Origin: Nitrosomonas sp.
Lineage (GTDB): Bacteria > Pseudomonadota > Gammaproteobacteria > Burkholderiales > Nitrosomonadaceae
Direction: 5' to 3'
Assembly: GCA_017984435.1 (NCBI GenBank)
Contig: JAGNZK010000003.1
Coordinates: forward strand, 1 to 64,000
Length of the DNA stretch: 64,000 bases
Made by a program: the position numbers and the translations under genes. This document shows, in pieces, positions 57,952-64,000 of this stretch. Each line of letters opens with the position of its first letter. Positions within the stretch are counted from its first letter, which is position 1. The notes under the pieces were generated by a model. The model worked only from the letters and a program-made list of their open reading frames with translations. It was not told the origin of the DNA and made no database searches.

Positions 57952-58938
57952 TTAAGTCAGTAAATGTTTGATTGCTTCCTGCTCGGCAATTAGTTCTTGA
58001 TAGCTCTTTTGCATTTTTTTTCTATCCGACTCACTGATTTCCAATCCCTGAACAATTTTGTATTGACCATTCTGGCAAGTGACAGGAAAACTAAAGATGA
58101 CGCCATTGGGAATACCGTAGCTGCCATTGGAAGGCACACCCATCGAAACCCAGTTACCTTCCGAAGTGCCAAAAATCCAATCCTGCATATGATTGATAAT
58201 GGCGTTAGCTGCACTGGCGGCACTCGATTTGCCGCGGCGTGCTTCGATAATCGCCGCACCGCGTTTTTGTACGGTTGGGATAAAGTGATTTTCTATCCAT
58301 CCAGCATCTGTCAATAAAGAAGTTACTTTGTCGCCGCCAACAGTGGCATGGCTCAAATCAGGAAACTGCGTATTGGAGTGATTGCCCCATACGATCATTC
58401 TTTTGATATCTGATACAGGTGCCCGAAGTTTCAGCGCAACTTGAGATAAAGCGCGATTATGATCCAGCCGCAACATGGCGGAAAAATTACCGGGATCAAG
58501 ATCGGGTGCATTTTTTAAAGTAATGTAGGCATTCGTGTTGGCAGGATTACCAACGACTAATACTTTGACATTACGCTTGGCAGCTACATTCAGCGCTCTC
58601 CCTTGTTCAATGAAAATAGGGCTATTGGCTGCAAGGAGGTCCTTGCGTTCCATATTTTCGCCGCGTGGACGTGCGCCTACCAGCAAAGCAATATCTACAT
58701 TGTTGAACGCAACTTCCGCATGATCTGTCGTGATAATTTCAGTCAATAACGGAAAGGCACAGTCATAGAGCTCCATGACGATGCCATCGAATAAAGGTTG
58801 TGCATCAGTAATGTCATGCAACTGCAGAATGACTGGTTGGTCTTTGCCAAACATATCACCTGCTGCAATGCGATATAGCAGGCTATAACAAATTTGTCCA
58901 GTTGCACCGGTGACGGCTATACGAATAGGCGGTTTCAT
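57952..58938 (-). CDS. mdh: malate dehydrogenase
   Basis: 328 residues from the ATG at 58938, preceded by GAGGATTGG; the frame is open nine codons further. The NAD motif is [15 protein letters not shown]. Catalytic regions are [35 protein letters not shown] and [13 protein letters not shown] with the catalytic His. It is of the mitochondrial-cytosolic-like type common in betaproteobacteria. A TCA-cycle enzyme. It is convergent with mltB. Confidence 0.95.
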   Translation of the reverse strand: MKPPIRIAVTGATGQICYSLLYRIAAGDMFGKDQPVILQLHDITDAQPLFDGIVMELYDCAFPLLTEIITTDHAEVAFNNVDIALLVGARPRGENMERKDLLAANSPIFIEQGRALNVAAKRNVKVLVVGNPANTNAYITLKNAPDLDPGNFSAMLRLDHNRALSQVALKLRAPVSDIKRMIVWGNHSNTQFPDLSHATVGGDKVTSLLTDAGWIENHFIPTVQKRGAAIIEARRGKSSAASAANAIINHMQDWIFGTSEGNWVSMGVPSNGSYGIPNGVIFSFPVTCQNGQYKIVQGLEISESDRKKMQKSYQELIAEQEAIKHLLT

Positions 58939-59261
58939 TTTTTCCAATCCTCGAGAAACCACCAATGCGTTGATAAAATTGGCAGTATGGGGAGAAGTGA
59001 ACGAATTATACTTGCAATCAGAGTCTCACGGAAGAGTAAGTTTGCTCAAGATGTAACAGAATATCGATATGGTGTTGATTGCATATTAAAATACGATAAC
59101 GTATTAAGATTTTCGGTGATTCAAGTGAGCATGACACGCAATGTATAAGAGGTTTCTCAATGTTCTGATTGCTCATACCAATTTCAATGATGCGAGATCA
59201 GACAGGTTTTTTACAGGAAAATAACGCATTGAACGAAATATCTGACAAGGTTTTTCTAGAA
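58939..59261. other. 323-bp spacer upstream of mdh and the sigma relic
   Basis: Contains the mdh leader and promoter region on the minus side. The plus-strand frame at 58894-59148 overlaps the mdh start region, lacks a family signature and is not accepted. I see nothing else. Confidence 0.4.
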
Positions 59262-60372
59262 TATTGGTAGTGCTTTATCGTAACGAATTTAGGCGCATAT
59301 TCGCTACACTTGTACGATTGTTGGGTGATTTTGATCAGGCTGAAGAAGTGTTGCATGATGCATTCAAGGCTGCATTGGATGAGATTCCGGAACAACACGA
59401 TGCATTAAGCAAACCCTGAAGACACATCGGACGAGAATCTGGAAGATGATCAGCTGCGGCTGATTTTTACTTGCTGTCATCCAAGTTTGTCGCCGGAAGC
59501 GCAGGTTGCTTTGACCTTGTGCGAGATTTGCGGTTTGACTACCGAGGAAATTGCACGCGCTTTCCTGATAACACCGAAAACGGCGGCTCACCGTATTGTG
59601 CGTACCAAAGCTAAAATCCGTGATGCACGGATACCGTATGAAGTTCCAGCACCTGAGGAACTGCCTGGATGTTTGGACTCAGTTTTGCAAGTTGCCTATT
59701 TAGTGTTCAACGAGGGTTACTCAGCATCCTTCGGTATTCAGTTAACACGACATGATCTTTCCGGTGAGGCAATCCGTTTGGATAGGCTTTTAATGGAATT
59801 GCTACCTGCAGAACCGGAAATCCTGGGGTTACTGGCACTTATGCTGTTGCAGGATTCCCGGCGCGCGGCGCGAACCACAGCGGAAGGCGACTTGATCTTA
59901 CTTGATGAACAGGATTGATCGCTCTGGAATCGTGATCAGATCAATGAAGGTGTGACCCTAGTAAGACGAAGCTTTCGGTTTGTCAGGATTCGGTGCGTAC
60001 ACTGTGCAAGCTGCGATCGCTGCTATCCATGCTGAAGCACCCAGCACGGATGCAACGGATTGGCGGGAAATTGTTGGTTTGTACGATGTGTTGCTGCACA
60101 TTTATCCATCACCCGTGGTTGAGTTAAATCGTGAAGTTGCTCTGGCAATGCGCGATGGAGCGGAAATTGGACTTGGACGGGTGGAAGCATTGCTCTCACG
60201 AGGTGAACCCGAAGATTATCATTTTATTTATGCCGCTCAGGCGGATTTTTATCGCAGACTCGGTCAAATCGATCAAGCTGCCACGGCTTACCGGCAAGCA
60301 TTGAAGCTCGTGCAACAAGAGCCCGAGCGGCGATTTTTGCAAAGAAGATTGATTGAACTGCAAAATAAATAA
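59262..60372 (+). pseudogene. broken ECF sigma factor (SigJ/DUF6596 type)
   Basis: Pieces of one ECF sigma factor occur in order. YRNEFRRIFATLVRLLGDFD and AEEVLHDAF (region 2) end at a stop near 59418, with about 40 codons missing. EDDQLRLIFTCCHPSLSPEA and CGLTTEEIARAFLITPKTAA (region 4) follow, open to 59918. There a CGA-to-TGA change cuts the frame before SLWNRDQINEGV. A further frameshift near 59975 leads to the C-terminal helical part (VQAAIAAIHAEAPSTDATDW to 60372). Family members of normal length are about 400 residues. With deletion, nonsense and frameshift it cannot be functional. It precedes two YCII genes, its usual partners. Confidence 0.85.
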
Positions 60373-60451
60373 GCCAATGTCGATTTCAGGTGCTACCGAT
60401 CGACTAATGAGCGTCATCATATTATTTTCCACTCAAAATAAAGAACTTGCC

Positions 60452-60775
60452 ATGAAATATCTCTGCTTGGTTTATAGTGCGGAAAACTTGCTGGACACCA
60501 TGCCGGACAGTGATTGTCTTGCTTACGATGAAAGCATCCGCAAATCAGGATATTGCTTAGCTGCGGAAGCGCTGCAGCCTGTGCATACCGCAACGACGGT
60601 TAGGGTGCGTGACGGTAAAATCAGTATTGCCGATGGTCCATTCGCTGAAACCAAGGAACAATTGGCCGGTTTTTATCTGATTGAAGCCAAAGAAGCTATT
60701 CAACTGGCTGCCAAAATTCCACCCGCGCAGGTCGGGAGTATTGAAGTCAGGCCGATTCGTGAAATGGCACGGTAA
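60452..60775 (+). CDS. YCII-related protein
   Basis: 107 residues from the ATG at 60452; the frame is open from 60353 but overlaps the sigma relic. The YCII/DGPF fold is shown by MKYLCLVYSAENLLDTMPD and the signature ISIADGPFAETKEQLAGFYL. Such proteins are typically encoded beside SigJ-type ECF sigma factors. The activity is unproven. Confidence 0.85.
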   Translation: MKYLCLVYSAENLLDTMPDSDCLAYDESIRKSGYCLAAEALQPVHTATTVRVRDGKISIADGPFAETKEQLAGFYLIEAKEAIQLAAKIPPAQVGSIEVRPIREMAR

Positions 60776-60923
60776 GGTGGGCAGGAAGTTTAAGGCTGCA
60801 AAAAATTTTGCCGGATTGTCGATTGCTTAGCTTTCCGTTCGACTAACCAATGAAATCTTACGGTCACTAAAAATAGCGAATAATAAGATTTAATTTATTT
60901 TTCAATCTTAAAGAGATATCAAC

Positions 60924-61337
60924 ATGCGCTATATGATCATCGTAAAAGCGAACAAAGACTCAGAAGCTGGGGTCATGCCCAGTGAGCAACTCATTGCAGC
61001 AATGACGAAATTTCATGAGGAGCTGGCGGCAGGTATATTGCTGGATGCATCCGGCTTGCAAGTCAGTTCAAAAGGTTGGCGCATCCAATACAGCGGGGAT
61101 AAACGTACCATGATTGACGGTCCTTTTGCTGAAACTAAGGAACTGATCGTTGGTTATACCTTGATTAAAGTGGCGTCGAGAGCCCAAGCTATCGACTGGA
61201 GTATGCGTTTTCCCAATCCTGTGGGCGTGGGGAGCGATGCTGAAATTGAAGTACGACAATTGTTCGAGCTGGATGATTTTGAATCCAGTGATGCAGTTGA
61301 GCGCTTTCGTGAGTTGGAAACGGGTAAAAACGGTTGA
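60924..61337 (+). CDS. YCII-related protein, second copy
   Basis: 137 residues, with AAAGAGAT as ribosome-binding site. It begins MRYMIIVKANKDSEAGVMPS and holds the same DGPFAETKELIVGYTLIKV signature as the upstream gene, plus an acidic C-terminal extension. It is a paralogue of the preceding gene, 148 bases apart. It may have been controlled by the broken sigma factor. Confidence 0.87.
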   Translation: MRYMIIVKANKDSEAGVMPSEQLIAAMTKFHEELAAGILLDASGLQVSSKGWRIQYSGDKRTMIDGPFAETKELIVGYTLIKVASRAQAIDWSMRFPNPVGVGSDAEIEVRQLFELDDFESSDAVERFRELETGKNG

Positions 61338-61368
61338 AATAAAAAACTATGACTAATAGGAGAACACA

Positions 61369-61731
61369 ATGGGAAAGTATGTTGATGGTTATGTAATTCC
61401 GGTTCCTCAGAACAATCTGGATAAATATAAAAAAATGGCTGAATTGGCCGGTTCGATTTGGAAAGCGCATGGTGCTTTGGAATACATTGAATGTGCAGGA
61501 GACGATCTCGATCAAAAAGAACTCGTATCGTTTAAAAAAATGGCGGGTGCTTATGAGGATGAAACGGTTATTTTTGCATGGATCGTATTTGAATCGAGAG
61601 AGCATCGTGATCGAGTCAATCAGGTAGTAATGGCTGATCCGCGTTTAGCGGGAATGATGAATCCCGATTTTCCTTCTTTCGATTGTAAGCGGATGGCGTA
61701 TGGTGGTTTCAAAGTAATTGTTAACCATTAA
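61369..61731 (+). CDS. DUF1428 family protein
   Basis: A 120-residue alpha-beta barrel (DUF1428) protein. MGKYVDGYVIPVPQNNLDKY and the ending DCKRMAYGGFKVIV are family hallmarks. AGGAG lies eight bases before the ATG. It often occurs with YCII and ECF sigma genes, as here. The function is unknown. Its stop codon touches the MITE-like element. Confidence 0.87.
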   Translation: MGKYVDGYVIPVPQNNLDKYKKMAELAGSIWKAHGALEYIECAGDDLDQKELVSFKKMAGAYEDETVIFAWIVFESREHRDRVNQVVMADPRLAGMMNPDFPSFDCKRMAYGGFKVIVNH

Positions 61732-61873
61732 CAGGCGTTGAAAAACGTTTTTGAGACAAGTTATACAAGGCAAAAACAGGCGAGAAAGCACGCAGTTCAT
61801 GCGTAATAAATGAGCATTTTGAGCCTGTTTTTAACATCGCAGCGGCAATGCAGATAGTTTTTCAACGGCCTGT
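61731..61873. mobile_element. MITE-like element, 143 bp
   Basis: The terminal inverted repeats ACAGGCGTTGAAAAAC (left) and GTTTTTCAACGGCCTGT (right) enclose about 110 non-coding bases. A nested inverted pair (AAAAACAGGC with GCCTGTTTTT) lies inside. This is the form of a non-autonomous miniature element. It starts at the last base of the DUF1428 stop codon and may also end that transcript. A target duplication is not evident. Confidence 0.7.
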
Positions 61874-61879
61874 CAGAGA

Positions 61880-62842
61880 CTAGTCGATTACTAATATGGG
61901 TGTGATGGCAAGGTGTTGGGTAATCGTGCTGGCAGTTTGCTTTGCAAGAATTTGATCGGGATAGGGGCCTGCATGAATTTTATACAGACCGTTATTTTTT
62001 GTAATGTTGATAGTATCGTTGAGCCATGGAATTTTCTTCCGCACATGCGTAAGAAAATTATGCGCATTATCCGGTGAACCAAATGCTCCCAATTGCAGAT
62101 AAACCGAATTCATTTCCAGATTGCTATTAGTGATAGGTGGTGTTGCGGCTGCAGATGATTCAGTGACTGCTAGTTTTGCCGGATTATTGCTATCAGTCAA
62201 TATACTTTCAATTTCAACCTGACCGCTGCCGCCTGCGAGTATTCCCAATTTATAAGCTGCTGTGTAAGATAGATCGATGAGGCGGTCAGATAAAAATGGT
62301 CCGCGATCATTGAGACGCACAATAATCGATTTGCCGTTTTCCAGATTAGTTACTCGTGCGTAGCTGGGGAGCGGCAGGGTAGGGTGCGCAGCCGTCATTG
62401 CATACATGTCATAGACCTCTCCCGATGCAGTATTGTTACCGTGATAACGACGGCCATACCATGAAGCGATACCACGTTCTTTATAGGGACGAAGTTCGGT
62501 CATGGGTCTGAATTGTCTTCCCAATGCAACATAAGGTCGCATATTCGCTAAACGCAGGGGCTCAGCTTTGGGAACGGCATCCGAAACCAGATGTAAATCA
62601 GGTGGAGGGTTATCGCCCGGACCATCATCCAAATAATAACCACCGCCTTTTCTAGCAATCGAACCGGAGTTTGCATGGGTTGTTATCGAACTGGAGGAAT
62701 ATTTTTGTTTGGGCTGGTGATTGTACTGCGGTGTACTGCTGCAGGCTGTTAACAATGCAAAAATCAATGCTAATCCAAAAACTGGCGATGTCATTACAGA
62801 TACATAATATTGAAAAGAAAATGCTGAATAACTGTTTGTCAT
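61880..62842 (-). CDS. rlpA: RlpA-family septal ring lytic transglycosylase
   Basis: A 320-residue lipoprotein. LIFALLTACSS is the lipobox. The double-psi barrel is seen in ASWYGRRYHGNNTASGEVYD, AHPTLPLPSYARV and RLNDRGPF with the catalytic Asp. A C-terminal SPOR domain (YLQLGAFGSPDNAHNFLTHV to KIHAGPYPD) binds denuded glycan at the septum. The ATG at 62842 overlaps the rodA TGA as ATGA, which suggests coupling. A start at 62794 would give a shorter signal and remains possible. Confidence 0.88.
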   Translation of the reverse strand: MTNSYSAFSFQYYVSVMTSPVFGLALIFALLTACSSTPQYNHQPKQKYSSSSITTHANSGSIARKGGGYYLDDGPGDNPPPDLHLVSDAVPKAEPLRLANMRPYVALGRQFRPMTELRPYKERGIASWYGRRYHGNNTASGEVYDMYAMTAAHPTLPLPSYARVTNLENGKSIIVRLNDRGPFLSDRLIDLSYTAAYKLGILAGGSGQVEIESILTDSNNPAKLAVTESSAAATPPITNSNLEMNSVYLQLGAFGSPDNAHNFLTHVRKKIPWLNDTINITKNNGLYKIHAGPYPDQILAKQTASTITQHLAITPILVID

Positions 62843-63939
62843 GTTTTTATGAGTTTAGGATGTGTTTGAATACTCATTAAAATACCAAAACCGAGTAACA
62901 TTGTTACCATTGATGTGCCACCATAACTGATCAGTGGAAGTGGAACACCCACCACCGGAAGGATACCACTAACCATTCCCATGTTAACAAAAATATAAGT
63001 GCAGAAAGTTAGTGTAATTGAACCGGCAATGAGGCGCGTAAACTGTGTGGAAGCATTCGCCGTAATTACCATGCAACGTCCGATCACTACTAAATATAAC
63101 AATAATAATAAGGTATTGCCAATCAGTCCGAATTCTTCGGAGAAAACGGCAAAGATAAAATCGGTACTTTGTTCCGGTAAAAAATCCAATTGCGTCTGTG
63201 TGCCTTTTTGCCAGCCTTTCCCGATCATGCCGCCTGAACCGATAGCGATGGATGATTGGATCGTGTGATAACCGGCACCTAATGGATCTTGTGAAGGATC
63301 CAGCAATGTCATGATGCGTTGACGTTGATAATCGTGCATGATTGACCACAATATCGGAAGGCTACTTGCTGCTGCTACCCCTAATCCAGCAATGATACGC
63401 CATGATAATCCGGCCAGAAACAATACATAAAAACCGCTGGAGGCAATCAATAATGCAGTACCTAGATCAGGTTGTTTCAGGATCAAAAACACGGGCAACA
63501 TGAGTAGTATGGTTGCGCCAATATAATCTCTCAAACGTAAAGTGATTTCGTGTTTATCGAAGTACCAAGCCATCATAAGCGGTATAGCAATTTTCATTAG
63601 TTCGGATGGCTGAATTTTTGTTACACCAACATCAAGCCAACGTCTGGCGCCATTATTAATTTCACCAAATAAAGCAACACCAATGAGTAAAACCAGTCCT
63701 ATTATGTACATGGGCAATGCAAGACGCCTGATTTGTTGCAATGGAATATTGGCGACCGACCACATAACTACCAAAGCTACCAATATATTAACCATCTGAT
63801 GACTGACTTTGTTGATATTGGCACCTGTGGCGCTATAGAGCACAATGAGTCCTACCGACATCAATATGAGAATTCCGACTAAAAGAAAGCCGTCGATATA
63901 ACGTGTGAAATAGTACCAAATTTTTCTGATTTCAATCAT
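62839..63939 (-). CDS. rodA: rod-shape-determining glycosyltransferase RodA
   Basis: A 366-residue SEDS-family polymerase with about ten membrane spans. Hallmarks are SVGLIVLYSAT at the start, NGARRWLDVGVTKIQPSELM, LKQPDLGTALLI with the catalytic Asp and PLPLISYGGTSMVT near the end. It polymerises glycan strands in elongation with PBP2. It is followed by rlpA with a four-base overlap, and preceded by what looks like the end of mrdA. Confidence 0.95.
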   Translation of the reverse strand: MIEIRKIWYYFTRYIDGFLLVGILILMSVGLIVLYSATGANINKVSHQMVNILVALVVMWSVANIPLQQIRRLALPMYIIGLVLLIGVALFGEINNGARRWLDVGVTKIQPSELMKIAIPLMMAWYFDKHEITLRLRDYIGATILLMLPVFLILKQPDLGTALLIASSGFYVLFLAGLSWRIIAGLGVAAASSLPILWSIMHDYQRQRIMTLLDPSQDPLGAGYHTIQSSIAIGSGGMIGKGWQKGTQTQLDFLPEQSTDFIFAVFSEEFGLIGNTLLLLLYLVVIGRCMVITANASTQFTRLIAGSITLTFCTYIFVNMGMVSGILPVVGVPLPLISYGGTSMVTMLLGFGILMSIQTHPKLIKT

Positions 63940-63961
63940 AGCGTAGTCAGTTGTCGAACTA

Positions 63962-64000
63962 TCAATGGAATATTATTTCCTCATCTTCCGACTCCATTTC
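63962..64000 (-). CDS. partial CDS, probably 3' end of mrdA (PBP2)
   Basis: On the minus strand the last codons read EMESEDEEIIFH and stop at TGA, 22 bases upstream of rodA. In this gene order the upstream neighbour is normally mrdA. Only 12 codons lie inside the window, so the identity is inferred from position. Confidence 0.45.
   Translation of the reverse strand, partial: EMESEDEEIIFH

Noticed and set aside
58894-59148. 84-codon plus-strand frame over the mdh start
   Set aside because: It overlaps the conserved N-terminus of malate dehydrogenase on the other strand and has no protein features of its own.

Overview
The window reads as a chromosomal stretch of a betaproteobacterium of the Nitrosomonas type. 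The best single clue is a small cytochrome c (37605-37925) that closely resembles the cytochrome c-552 of Nitrosomonas europaea as I remember it. The gene orders dapB-bamE/fur, dacC-dat-ybeD-lipB-lipA and rodA-rlpA, and a moderate GC content, agree with this. Genus-level placement is inference. I found no rRNA, tRNA or CRISPR array.

Left part (1-26050): accessory DNA full of insertion-sequence debris. Inverted ends of one IS3-type element bracket a 3-hydroxyacyl-CoA dehydrogenase gene. More IS3 fragments surround a membrane-anchored TAXI-type solute-receptor protein. Between IS3 debris (about 4018-4536) and a truncated IS5-type transposase (22494-22826) lies an 18-kb export locus. It encodes a TolC-like outer-membrane lipoprotein, a 3361-residue surface protein with two DUF4347 domains, a membrane diguanylate cyclase, an HlyD-type adaptor, a GAF-like/HlyD fusion and an M50 metalloprotease/HlyD fusion. 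No ABC-exporter ATPase is encoded there. The giant gene is a mosaic: a GC-rich core of about 8.4 kb sits in frame between AT-rich ends that match the neighbouring genes. An alcohol-dehydrogenase-family gene, a small lipoprotein and a decayed IS3 element follow.

Middle part (26255-44993): mostly core genes. These are a serine/alanine-glyoxylate aminotransferase, a WecA-like transferase with a CapD/WbpM-like dehydratase (glycan synthesis), a lysine-rich helix-hairpin-helix protein, and a polyphosphate and phosphohistidine group (sixA, ppx, ppk). Then come a SppA protease, cytochrome c-552, an OsmC-like protein, the lipoate genes lipA and lipB, ybeD, a D-amino-acid aminotransferase, dacC, a Nudix hydrolase and a DUF2914 membrane protein.

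Right part (45236-64000): ligA-hpt-mtnP-def forms a likely operon, followed by an AT-rich BRCT protein with an internal duplication that looks like a recent arrival. Further on are hemJ, an M32 carboxypeptidase, pbpG, a PlsC-like acyltransferase, apaH, dapB, bamE, fur, a MltB-type transglycosylase and mdh. A broken ECF sigma gene with two YCII-family genes and a DUF1428 gene comes next, then a small MITE-like element. The window closes with the cell-shape operon rlpA-rodA and probably the last codons of mrdA.
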